Position numbers and translations under genes: made by a program | NCBI RefSeq assembly: GCF_025024155.1 | Contig: NW_026251748.1 | Span: forward strand, 1-64,000 | Reading direction: 5' to 3' | Length of the DNA stretch: 64,000 bases | Source of the DNA: Gamsiella multidivaricata | Lineage: Eukaryota > Mortierellomycota > Mortierellomycetes > Mortierellales > Mortierellaceae | In this document: positions 35,211-45,695 of the stretch, in pieces | Layout of the letters: the number at the start of each line of letters is the position of its first letter | Position numbering within the stretch: position 1 is the stretch's first letter | Notes under the pieces: model-generated | Database searches by the model: none | Seen by the model: only the letters and a program-made list of their open reading frames with translations | What the model was told of the DNA's origin: nothing

Positions 35211-35466
35211 ATCAGGCCATCAATCACACCTTGTCCTCTTATCCTCTTATTTCCCCACAGAACCATGCTTCAGTGCAAAGTAGAACTTTATCCCTGACCT
35301 CGGGTGGAATATGAAAGCCCTGAATGTCCTGTAGGTCCAGGCTCAACAGGCCCAGCACTCCCAGCTCGCGCTTTTTTTTCTGAGCTACTCCTCATCCTAG
35401 TGCCGCCAGCACCACCATTACCGCCAGTCAGCAAGCACTGGTGTCATGTTCAAGCTCTTGATATCC
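35211..35466 (+). pseudogene. Diverged, broken copy of the unrecognised gene at 45 kb
   Basis: This stretch is the reverse-complement homologue of 45292-45668, roughly 85% alike by eye apart from a ~120-base insertion in the right copy. In the frame that is open on the right (IPDLGW..KALNVL), this copy has a TAG where the right copy has CAG, and further on a 9-base insertion and a longer T run shift the frame. It is therefore read as a degenerated copy. Homology stops after GATATCCA at 35466. Confidence 0.5.
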
Positions 35467-36007
35467 ACTCTCTTATTACAAAACTAACAGTTCAACTATG
35501 CGTTGTAGGATTATAAAGAGATAGACATGCATGCATTCATGAACATTATCCTTCGGGCCAGGACCATTATATAGGTGTTATCTTCTTTTAATAAACTACC
35601 CGTAAGAAAAAATGAAATAAACTCTACTCTTTGACTGTAAAAGTCTACTATCTTCTCAAAGGAGAGCCAGGAAGTCCAGAAGCAAACCAGGGTGGGGAAA
35701 AGAGGGTGGGACATGTATGGTCCTGGCCCTCGGATAATAAGCCTGAGTCTTCATGTTATTCGACTCTAAAAGACGGTAATTTCAATTAAGGTTTGTCGAC
35801 TGTTTTGCATTCATCTTGTCAATGGGCAAACAGTTCTACCTTGCTTGATTTGAGTGCACCTTTTAAGGAGTGACTGGCCAACCTGGACTGGGGTCGGCTG
35901 CATGGGCGAAAGGGTAGCAAGGGTCGCCGTTTATTTTTAAAGTCCTTTCTCCAAACTATAGATTGCATTCCCTTCCGCTCTTGACACTCTCGCCAGGCTT
36001 CATCATA
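35467..36007. other. Intergenic region, kinase promoter
   Basis: From the end of the repeat homology to the Env7-like kinase start. No gene, RNA or repeat seen. The stretch 35580-35660 is AT-rich. Confidence 0.45.
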
Positions 36008-37671
36008 ATGAACATCAGCCCACAGGCGCTCCTCACGACGATCACAGATGCCGTCAGCCAGCTGACTGGCCTTTGTCTGCCCAACCCCACACTCTACATC
36101 AACAGGAGGTCATTCAAAGTCATCAAGCTGCTTGGGGAAGGGTAAGGGCACCATAACCCCCTCCTCCCCCTCTTCAACTACGCGACACAAAAGCACCATG
36201 GGCGGGAGTCAATTAGTGCCTGAATTGCGCTCTACAGCTGTCAACTATTGAAATATCAATTGCTCTATCGACCTTTATCGACCTTCTTTCTTTTTCTTTA
36301 ACGGCGAATAGTGGTTTCAGCTTTGTATATCTCGTGCAGGATGTGGCAACAGGGCGACACTATGCGCTGAAAAAGATTCGCTGTCCTTTCGGAAGTGAGG
36401 GTGTGCAGGATGCAATGAAGGAGGCCGAAATGTATAGGACGTTCCATCATGAAAACTTGATCAAGGTCGTGGTATGTGTATCTGTCTACTTTGCGGTTCT
36501 TGGCATTGAAGAATGGGCTGTTCTCCGTCGCACATTGTTGTCCTGTAGTAGTCATTGGATCGCTTGTTAATCTTGTGCAAACGGCTATCAATTGAACACA
36601 CCACAACTCACTATTTTTGACCCGCTCCTTTGATGGTAATAGGATACATGCGTCGTATCGGATAAGGATGGAAGCAAGATCGTCTATATATTCCTGCCTT
36701 ACTACAAGCGTGGAAATCTTTTGGATGCCATCTCTGCCAACCTGCTCCACCACACTCACTTTTCAGAGCCGGACATGCTGCGATTTTTTAAAGGGGTCTG
36801 TTATGGCGTCAGGGCGTTGCACTGTCATCGACTGCCCAATGTGCCTATCAGCTCGCGAGAGGAAGATGATGCCTCTACCAGTGGTATCGAGGCCTGGGAT
36901 TCACGCGACAGTCGGACGGGTATGAGGCGGCAGGGCTCGTCCGTGTCTTTTACAGGATCAGAGCACGGCACCGGAATGACGGATATGGGTCGCCATGTCG
37001 AGAACAATAACAACAACAACAACGACAACGGCCATGGCGGAGCCAACGGACTAGGGCCAGCAGAGGACAATGATGATGTAGTTGTGCCATTTTCACATCG
37101 TGATATCAAGCCTGCCAATGTCATGATTGCTGATGACGGACAGACACCGGTGTTGATGGATTTCGGATCAATGGCGAGGGCCCGGGTCAAGATCCAAACA
37201 CGACAACAGGCGTTGCAGGAGCAGGATTTGGCAGCAGAGCAATGTTCGATGCCTTATAGGGCGCCGGAGCTGTTTGATGTGAAGACCGGAGCAACTCTTG
37301 ATGAGAAGGTCGACATCTGGGTAAGTTGATGCTGCATTCGATTCGAAACATGACCTCCTACTTGTGCACTATGTCTGATACGACACGAACTACTTTGCTT
37401 TGAACGCTGCTTCCAGTCACTCGGATGTACTTTGTATGCAATGGCATATGGTACCTCACCTTTCGAGACGAATCAAATCAACCAGGGAGGGTCAATAGCG
37501 CTTGCAGTTTTGAACGGAAATATCCGCTTTCCGACGGTGGATCAGGCGGATCGGTACTCTTCAGAGTTCAGGGCGTTGGTCAAGGCCATGTTGGTAGTCG
37601 AGCCTGCCATGCGCTTGGATATTCACCAGGTCATTGAGCAGGTCGATCAGCTTCTCGCGCGGCCGTTGTAA
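36008..37671 (+). CDS. ENV7: STK16/Env7-like Ser/Thr protein kinase
   Basis: Exons 36008-36141, 36312-36471, 36643-37320 and 37417-37671 give 408 aa. Kinase features in order: Gly loop split by intron 1 (LLGEG/GFSFVYL), VAIK-type Lys in YALKKIRC, HRDIKPANVMI, DFGSM, YRAPELFD and a C-lobe end like STK16. The FLPYYKRGNLLDAI segment and the SMPYRAPELFDV activation loop are typical of the NAK/STK16 group. Yeast Env7 is a palmitoylated vacuolar membrane kinase that limits vacuole fusion; a single Cys near residue 25 could be lipidated. A disordered insert of about 80 aa, with an Asn run, sits just before the HRD motif. It is the first gene inside the inverted-repeat interval. Confidence 0.88.
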
Positions 37672-38212
37672 TTTAACCAAGAAAATAAAAAGGTCGACAT
37701 GTTTATTTTTGTATAGATATGTGCTATGTCTATGTCCAGGCAAATTTCCCATGCTACAAGGTCAATACTCTGGCCAGCCATCCAGACTGCAATGGCTTAT
37801 GGCCTCAAGGTACCTGGGACCCGATACGGCCTGCGGCATGTGAAAAGAAATGACATGTATTGAACGGGCAAAGCACTAAGAGGTCGGTGTGATTGGCCCA
37901 GTGAAATAAGATTTCCAAGTATGACTCCCATGAGTGAATTTGAACCCATGAACCCAATCCATCCGGGGTAAAGGAAAAGGAACATCTTTCTCTTCTTCAG
38001 CTCTTTCTCTTCTTCAGCTCTTCCCCCTCTTCTCTTCTTTCTCCTCCCCTTTCTTGCTCATTCCCTCGATCCTTCGCTGCTGTTGTCGTCGCTCTTTTAT
38101 GTGCCTGCCATAGCCGACTCTTCGTGATCGCCACCAATCTTCTGCCCCGTCTCAACCCCGCTTAAGGCGCACGGCTCTCATCCCCCGCACTCCACACCGA
38201 TCGTTTGCCACC
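37672..38212. promoter_or_regulatory. Intergenic region, promoter of PDK-like kinase
   Basis: 541 bases. From 37988 to 38060 the sense strand is a CT-rich leader that includes a direct repeat of TCTTTCTCTTCTTCAGC-like units. No gene seen. A B-box-like GGGTTCAAATTC on the minus strand near 37940 has no tRNA-like fold around it. Confidence 0.45.
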
Positions 38213-40801
38213 ATGAACCAGACCCACGCCGCACTCCACGCCCTACCGAGCGATCTAATCAATAAGCTGTGTCGATCCAAGGTCACCAGGCTTTCTGTAA
38301 GTCGGCACCCTGTGCGTGTCATCGTTGGCGATCCTGTCTTTTGCACCACATGGTGTATTCGTGCGATTAACAACCTTACTCTGATCTCTTCCTTTTTTTT
38401 CTGCTTCTGTGGGTGCTTGATGACCTTAGCTGAAGCAGATATATACGCTTGGAAGGTAAAGAAGAATATCAATGTTATTCCAAATATTGTAATGGGTTCC
38501 CATGCGCTGTTACCCATGGCCAGGTACCCGGCCGAGAATGGATGCGCATTGTAGACTAGGCACACGATTGCTTTTAGTGCCTTTTTTGTTCTTTTTATTC
38601 CATCGCTATGATTTCTACGCTTTCCCTTTTTATCCTTCGCCTTTTTTTTATTCCAACCAGGGGTTCTCTTCATCCCGTTATTGTCGTGTGGCAAAAGATG
38701 ATGGGATCGCAAGTGAGGATCAGTTCTTTTTCTGCCCAGACCTGAGGCTTCCTTGCGCGCGTTGGTGCGTCCATCCTATACAGCAATGGGACAGCAGCCT
38801 ACGTTTGTTTTATTTGCACATGCAAAAAAGCTCTGCCTGTCTCAGTCGGTTCAGCCTACTAAACGGAATCAAAATTGCCTCACGCCCTTCGTCGTAGACA
38901 TGTCTTGGAATCCAAGAACCAGGGTGCACTCGTCATCCCCGCAGTGTTCCTGCATCAGGAGCTGCCAATCCGGCTTTCCCACGCACTTAAGATGCTCAAC
39001 TCGAATTTGCTGCCGGTCAACATGGCAGACATGCCCAATTTCCAGAATATTGCTCGCTCGTACCTGGAAGACATAAGGTAAACCACCATCCCTCCTTACA
39101 TCGAAGTGAAGAGCACTATGACACATTACTGTCATGATCCCTTAAATGTGGAGAAACTCGGGACCAACAACACAGAAAATCGCGCCCCCCTCCCCTTTTA
39201 TCGCGGACGTCTCCAAACAAACCCAGCACTACCAACCACATACAATAGCACAAACATGCTAACACATGTTTTTGTGAAGAAAAAAAAAACTGGAGAGACA
39301 GGGGCATGCACATTCTATTTATTTTTACTTGTTTATTTGTGGCTATGGTTGGACGATGGATCCCACAGTCTACGCAGATACAATACAAGAACATGGGGGC
39401 TATAAAATGACAGCAGACATTAGCTAAAGCTATCCAGCGTACTGACGAACGACTTTACGGCCTTTCATGGTTCGTCTATAGCATGGTGACGCAGATGCCG
39501 AAACCCTCGACACCTCAATTAGAAGAAGAGTTCACTGCCCTGCTCCGGAATCTGGAACAGCGCCATAAGATCAAGATTCTGGCTATCAGTAGAGGATTCA
39601 GGGAGCTCATGGATAACGTCCAGAGAGAATGCATTGAGCACGACTCTGGTCACAACCCACTTTTCTATCACAACGGCAAGGGTTACACTATCGATCCTGC
39701 GGCAGACAGGGCTATCCAGACCTTTTTTAACCGATTCTACACTATCAACCTCGGGACCCGACTCCTGATTGGTAAGACATGTCTTTGGTCTACTTGTGCA
39801 TTCAGGATATTCAAATCATATCCTCTCGAATGGAATACTCATCGCTGTTGGTCACTTGCTATTTGATAGGTGAGCACTTGGCATTGCATGATCGCGGTCT
39901 GAATCTGGTTCGACGCGTGAACCCGCTGTCGATATCACAAAGCGCCATTCGGGATGCTCAGAAAGTGTGCGCTGCTCATTATGGGCAGGCAGCGCCATCA
40001 GTCCTCATTCATACCCCTAATCCAGATATCACAACAACATATGTGGAAGAGTTTCTGCACAGGAATATCTATGAGCTTCTCAAGAATGCTATGCGAGCGA
40101 CCAGTGAGACGCATTTGAACAATGGATCCCCTGTCTCCTTGGGATTGTCCACGGCCTCGTCTGCAACGACAAGTAAATCAAAGCTGCCGCCCATCAAGCT
40201 GGTCTTGGTCGATGGCGGTGAGGATGTGACTATCAAGATCTCTGACGAAGGCGGCGGAATGGCATTGAGCGAAATGGACAACATCTGGAGCTATGTTCAT
40301 TCAGGAGGATCGTCTAATCTTCGACAGTCATCGAGCACAATGAAACAGGAGGTCCCCAAGACCACGACGACCACAACGCCGTTTCAACCGTCGGCCCCAA
40401 CCACCTCGACATTGCATACATCTAATGTCTCCAAGACTGAGACAGCTCCAAGGATGGTGCTCCAGCCTGCGGATTCGATGGCTGTTATGGGAGGATTGGC
40501 GAGCGAGGCTAAGGACTATTTGGATCTGCCGTTGAGTGGATCAGGCCATGGCCTTCCTCTTGCCAGGCTGATTGCGCGTTATTTCGGAGGCGACCTGTCC
40601 TTGATTTCGATGGAGGGCTACGGAACGGATTCGTATCTATCACTGTACCGTGATGATGACCATTTGGAGAACTTTCCAGAGGTGGATGAGGAGATGGCTG
40701 CTGAGGTTGATGTCTTTGTGAACGATCTCCTGGACGAGTCTGCCTCTGAGGAGACCTTTTCAAGCTATATAAAATCATCCAACTCGACGTCGACTACATA
40801 A
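38213..40801 (+). CDS. Mitochondrial PDK/BCKDK-type protein kinase
   Basis: Exons 38213-38296, 38430-38455, 38898-39077, 39482-39771 and 39870-40801 give 503 aa. The N-terminal four-helix half reads LSLKQIYTLGRHVLES, LHQELPIRLSHAL and FNRFYTINLGTRLLIGEHLA. The GHKL ATPase half has the N box (YELLKNAMRAT), G1 (ISDEGGGM), G2 (GSGHGLPLARL) and GYGTDSYLSL. Such kinases phosphorylate E1-alpha of pyruvate or branched-chain ketoacid dehydrogenase in the matrix; the substrate cannot be told from sequence (yeast Pkp1/Pkp2 and human BCKDK are all related). A low-complexity insert of ~70 aa lies in the ATP-lid region. Introns 2 (442 nt) and 3 (404 nt) are long for this window, so an optional exon is possible. 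Confidence 0.87.
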
Positions 40802-40999
40802 TCCGTTATCAAGTCTGCAACAGCCCTGTAAAAAAGAAAAAAAAGGCGCAGCAGAAGACAGTCCTACTATAGTCGCCCTTGTAATATAGCTCATTCGAAT
40901 AATCATGAAATCGATGCTGTCCTGAACGACGCGTTCTTTCGAACCAATGATTGACCCACATAGAATGTTGGTGGGATCCCTAGAAAAATCACTTGGCTG

Positions 41000-41031
<32 letters not shown>

Positions 41032-41399
41032 TCGGCGCGGTCGATAGGATGTGGATATAAAAAAATAAAGTTCACGACACATCCGATGAACGCGTTTTGC
41101 GATCCCCTTCTCATGGTCGCACAAAAAAAATGCAGCCTCAGAAAATGCTTTACTGCTTAACGACATTCTCAGTCGATGGTCCATTTTTACATGGATGAAC
41201 TATGGAATTGGAATGCCGATCGGAAAAGAAAAAATTAAAGTCGATAAAATAGAAGGAAGGGAAGGAGAGAGAGAGGGGGGGAAGGGGGGAAGGGCTTCTC
41301 ATTAATCTCAGAAAATGCATATCTAGTGTGCAGATCTTCTTCTTCGCGCGTCTTCCCCCTCGTCAATCCGTTTTGATAACACATCGTCATCCTTCCGCC
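40802..41399. other. Intergenic region between convergent genes
   Basis: About 600 bases between the PDK-like stop and the stop of the first DUF3712-like gene. It carries a 30-base A run (41000-41029) and a purine run GAGAGAGAGGGGGGGAAGG (41267-41285). No gene seen. Confidence 0.5.
41000..41029 (+). repeat. A30 homopolymer
   Basis: An uninterrupted run of 30 A on the plus strand, 200 bases past the PDK-like stop codon and in the shared 3' region of two convergent genes. It could be a retroposed tail or simple slippage; nothing beside it supports a retroelement. Confidence 0.85.
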
Positions 41400-42744
41400 T
41401 TAAGCGCTCGCACTCAGCTTCGGGATCTTGACCGCAATGTCCAATTTCGCGATCACGCGCGCAATAATTGGATTCCTTGATGACTCCGTCGCGGATCCAT
41501 TCAACGCCAATGCGGCCCCTACCGTCGTCAAGGCCATATACACATCCTTACTCACCGAGGTCATTACCGCCGTAAACTCATTCTGACCAGGAACCAGCTT
41601 AAAGTCCTTCAAAACTGTCATCCCGACCATCACACCCGTGGCCGTATCCACTGTCTGGAAATGGATATCACCCAGACCGAATGTCAAGGCCGACGGGTTC
41701 TTGAAACCCATGATGGAGGTAAGCGTGAACCCGCCGGTGGCGGGGTCCTGGACGAGACTGATGGACTTGACAAACTCGACACGGGAGATACCGCTGACCC
41801 CTCTGAGTGTGACATTGGACGAGAAACCGACGTTGGTGAAGGAAATTTCCTTAGAGGGCAGCTGGGGTACGATACCACCGAATGGTGAGGAGCTTGGGGT
41901 AGGAGGGGAGATGGCCACAGTTGCGTCAACGGTCCCTTTGAGCTGGAAGGTGTGTGTGAGGTTGAAGAAGATGGAGGTGACAAAGTCGATGAAGTTGTCG
42001 GTCGCCTGTGGGTACACGGTGACGAGACAGGGCAGGAGGGTTGTGGAGAGGGAGGTTCCTTTGAGTGTGGTAGGAGCTTCGGAGCTGTCAAAGCGGGCGA
42101 TGTCGATACCGTTGTCGACGATGGTCACCTATTTGTGGAGTGGGAGGAGACAGGAAGAAGTAGTAGCTTTAGCTGCTGTGCAAATATGCTTGTAAATAAA
42201 ACCTCACGTTATCCTAGAGAAAAGTAGTATATTTTCGTTACATGTTGCTTGGCCTTTGTAATGGGAACGCTGAACCTGGGGAAGGCGAGTAAGCTGACTT
42301 TAAGGTCTGTGGACGACAAAGTGATAGACTCGTCGGGTGCGAATGACAGGGCCAAGTTGTTGATGTCCACAGACTGGACCAGTCCAACATCATCCTGAGA
42401 AACGAAGAGAATGTACAGATGTGAGTCGCGATGAAGACTTATCGAACATCTCAGAAAAAGACACTTTGAAGCGTACCCGGACAGTCTCGGAGCACGCAGG
42501 AGACAGGCTTTGAGAAGTGAAGAGTCTTTGAAACGAGAGAAAAAAAAGCGGCCATGTTTGCATTTTTAGCAGTTATCATTTACATTACTGATATCGAGAA
42601 GAGCAGGAGTGCGGATACTTACTGCACGAAGCACGTAACAACAGCTGCTTTATTGCTTGCGCGCTTGATTAGGGGCGGCAAACCCAAAGCAGTGGAAGAC
42701 AGGGCCACAGCACTTGCTGCCAAGGTGAATGCTGAGATCTTCAT
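41400..42744 (-). CDS. Secreted DUF3712-like protein A (tandem pair)
   Basis: Exons (minus) 42744-42623, 42525-42477, 42394-42242 and 42128-41400 give 350 aa. The start (MKISAFTLAASAVALSSTA) is a signal peptide, followed by a Kex2-type LIKR site. A Cys-bearing segment and repeated beta-rich units follow, with the pattern of DUF3712: ISFTNVGFSSNVTL, PSALTFGLGDIHFQ, VGMTVLKDFKLVPGQNEF. Similar fungal proteins look like LEA-type or lipid-binding beta folds, but no function is established. No GPI-like hydrophobic tail is present, so it is probably secreted. It is 388 bases from its paralogue on the same strand, with matching first two exon lengths (122 and 49 nt). Confidence 0.72.
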
Positions 42745-43132
42745 TCTCTTTGGCTTTGTGTCAAATCGGGTCTAAATAGGAACAATGTGAGAATGAAAGA
42801 GGCGATGCAGAGAGGATATTTGGAATGGACTGAGATGCAAAAAGCGCATACTATCTGGCTATTTATGAGGAAAATCAGAAAGCAATTTTTACTCAGGATA
42901 TCATGCAAGGCCACCAAAGGAAAATCGAGAGCTGCTGCAGCAAGGCATCCAAAGGGGGAGGAGGAGGAGGACATACTGGCCAATGTGGTAGATGCTGATG
43001 CGAGGAGGTGGGATAGCAGCATTCAGAGATGCGCTGGTGTACTATGCTTATTTAGCTAATGTCATCATTCCGGTGGATCCAGAAGGGACGGCATCTTTTT
43101 TGTGCCGAGTAATCCTTTCCTATATAGTTGCT
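42745..43132. promoter_or_regulatory. Spacer between the DUF3712-like pair
   Basis: These 388 bases hold the promoter of gene A and the 3' end of gene B, both on the minus strand. The open frames on the plus strand (42787-43059, 42992-43333) lack any domain and run into gene B in antisense, so they are not called. Confidence 0.4.
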
Positions 43133-44600
43133 TTAGGCTACAGGATCCAGTTTTGGCACCACAACTTGGGTCTTGAAGGACAAGAGTCCCTTTGCCAAGA
43201 TTGGGTTCGCGGACGAGCTCTCGAATCCAACGAGCGTATATGTATCCCCTGTAGTCGTAATCGTATTATATGCCTCCGCGTTCATCGAAGTCGTAATCGC
43301 GACGACTTTGTTGTCGCCCATCAACAGCTCTAGGTCTTTGAGCATGGTCACGCCCACGACCTGGCCTGCTTTGTCGATCGTGTTGAAGCGGATATCGCCT
43401 AACTTTAGAACGAGCTGTGAAGGATTATGAATGTTGATCAAGGATGTGAGTGTGAACTCGCCCGTGGCAGCGTCGTGGGTGAAACTGGCCTGGCTCAGAT
43501 ACTGGACTTGAGGGAAATTGTTGCAGGCGGCAAGGGTGATGGGGGACTTGAATCCTACGTTCGAGACAGCGAAGGTCTTTTCAAGGGGAGAGGGGGCCAT
43601 ACCGCTGAGGGAGGGACTAGCCGGGGTTGAGACGGAGAGTGTGGCGTCAACGGAGCCTTGGAGGACAAAAGCGTATGAAGGCTGGCTGACGAGAGCGGAG
43701 ATGAAGGCCGAGAAGTTGTCCTCTTGGCCGGGAGGGATCTTGAGAGCGGAGTTGCCGACGACGCTGGAGAGGGTGCCATCGGTGACGGATGCCGCGGACG
43801 TTGGGGTATCGAAAGTGGCAATCGCATTGCCGTTGTCCTATCGCAAAAGGATTGTATATCAGTCGTAATTCACCATAAGTAGGACTTGCATGGCAATAGC
43901 AAATGTATTTATTATCTGCACTTACAACAATAGTAACCTGTCAGCATGAATGGAAGGAGCAAGTATTTGGAGACAGGTATGGGAGGAAAGAAACCCCATG
44001 TTAGGGCGCGCTTATTATTTTGTTCGTGAAACGATCTCGCGTCAAGACACACATCGACTTACATGCTGAGCCGTGTCCTTTACCGGCCATTTGATCCCAG
44101 GGACCGAGATCAACTTCGCAGAGAGACCTGTCGAGGACAGACCCAACGTGCGAGGATCATCGGCGGTGAAATCAATAAGCAGGTCTTTCACATTGACCCG
44201 CTGAATGATCCCTACATCGACCTAGAATACACTCCAAATATAGGATGAACATGAGTAATGCATCCTGAGCCATGTCTTCTATCGTATGATGCACGTATCT
44301 CGGTAAAGGTGAAGGGAACTCACCGCGCTAGCTGCTGCACAGTCGGTAGACCAAGTGCCTGTCACCAACGCTCTGAAGTAGCAAGAAGACATTTCATCGA
44401 GAGAAGAGATTACAGTCAATCTACGAGCATATCGTTTTTGATAACGCGAGATAGAAACAGCTTGCCAGCAATACTCACGTCGCGAAGCAAGAGAACACAT
44501 TGGCCCCGTCTGCAACGCGCTTGTAGAGCGCGGGATACGCGAATACGGTGGCAGATAAGACCGCTACACTTGCGGTCACTGAGTAAGCAGAAATCCTCAT
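43133..44600 (-). CDS. Secreted DUF3712-like protein B with a 12-nt exon
   Basis: Exons (minus) 44600-44479, 44372-44324, 44221-44063, 43937-43926 and 43837-43133 give 348 aa. It parallels protein A throughout: signal peptide (MRISAYSVTASVAVLSAT), LYKR Kex2-like site, Cys segment, DVGIIQRVNVKDLLIDF, DNGNAIATFD, VSNVGFKSPITL and a final unit GVTMLKDLELLMGDN. The fourth exon is just 12 nt (codes VTIV); in protein A the same residues belong to the last exon with no intron there. So one intron was gained in B or lost in A after duplication. The cell-surface or secreted role is inferred from the signal peptide only. Confidence 0.72.
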
Positions 44601-45036
44601 GGTTGTTTTTGTTCTTGAATGTCGACTGGTATAAGCGTTTTTGCGAGAAGAGCGCTGAGAAGGAAAGAAACGTATAAAGAGATGCTGTGATATTGACAAG
44701 AGCTGTATCGAATTGAAGAGTATTTATATGTGCCTTTTTGCCGGACAAAATCAACCCACTGGCATCAAGGCTAGAAATAGTTACCCTTGGAGCTCCAGCA
44801 CTCTGATCTTTATTCTGCCTTTCTAGAAATCTAGGGCAACTTTCTCCTATTCATCAGTGAATGTTATTTCTCCAGTGAGATGTATGCAGATTTGAAGAAA
44901 GAACGGTGAGTGAGGGGCAGCAGCACTCAATGTCAGGGGAGATATTCGTAAAAAAACACCGCATGTCAACGACCCCTCATTTCAGTTTGTCTTTAGTATA
45001 GTAGCAGTGCAAGACGCAGGAGGCGACCCCAAAGGG
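44601..45036. other. Intergenic region
   Basis: Promoter side of DUF3712-like gene B up to the candidate gene at 45037. No RNA gene or repeat seen; a short ORF on the minus strand here only extends the B signal-peptide exon. Confidence 0.4.
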
Positions 45037-45488
45037 CTATCTCCTCGCGGGCGCTGTAGCCCAATATCTTCCCTCGGTCGGTTGTGACGGTGCATATAGG
45101 CCCCCTTGTGGACCCTCAGGATGCACGAAGATGGTAAGGGAGTCATTACGACTAGATCTAGGACAAGCTATATTCATAGCATTGGTGTCAAAAGAAAGAA
45201 AAGTATTTATAGTCTACAACCCATAGTTGAAATGTTTCCATATTCTTACCATAATCCCCTCTTCACTTTGGAGGCTCCCGTGGCATCGTGCTTGGATATC
45301 GAGAGCTTAAAGATGACTCCAGCGCTTGCTGACTGGCGGGATGGTGGTGCTGGCGACACCAGGATGGGGAGTAGCTTAGAAAAAAGCGCGAGCTGGGCCT
45401 GTCGAGCCTGGGCCTGCAGGACATTCAGGGCTTTCGTATGCCACCCAAGGTCAGGGATAAAAGTTGTATTTTGTATTGAAGCATGGCT
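45037..45488 (-). CDS. Unrecognised candidate gene, two 3' exons
   Basis: A 239-nt exon (45488-45250) has an acceptor after CCCCTACAG and a donor ATG|GTAAGAAT, and codes 79 residues (with IPDLGWHTKALNVLQAQARQ, then a helical Gln/Ala/Leu-rich part). Joining it to 45151-45037 (acceptor GATCTAG) keeps the frame and ends at TAG, after FVHPEGPQGGLYAPSQP. No start codon is found: a 5' exon would have to lie further right, towards or within the repeat block. I do not recognise the protein. A broken homologue lies at 35211-35466. Either a real gene or a remnant carried by the inverted duplication. Confidence 0.3.
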
Positions 45489-45695
45489 CTGTAGGGGGAG
45501 TCGGGGATGCGTAGAAGGAATGATAAAGTCGAAGGTGTGCTTTGGTTAAATGGAGGTGTATTGCAAGGTAGGGAGCGATGGAGAGTTGCCAAAAGGCGCG
45601 GATTGTATAGGCGCCAACGCATGCATGCAGGCCTTGATAGATGCCGGGAAATAAGAGGGCGGGGTGTGATTGACAGCCAACAATCACCTTGGTGA
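45489..45695 (-). other. Spacer between candidate gene and right repeat block
   Basis: It contains a segment of ~120 bases (about 45505-45640) absent from the left copy, flanked by homologous sequence (TCTTATTTCCC on one side and ACAGAGCCATGC on the other, minus strand). This looks like an insertion here or a deletion in the left copy. Confidence 0.4.

Noticed and set aside
37930..37955. Possible minus-strand tRNA (B-box-like GGGTTCAAATTC)
   Set aside because: No matching A box at the right distance and no cloverleaf stems could be drawn.
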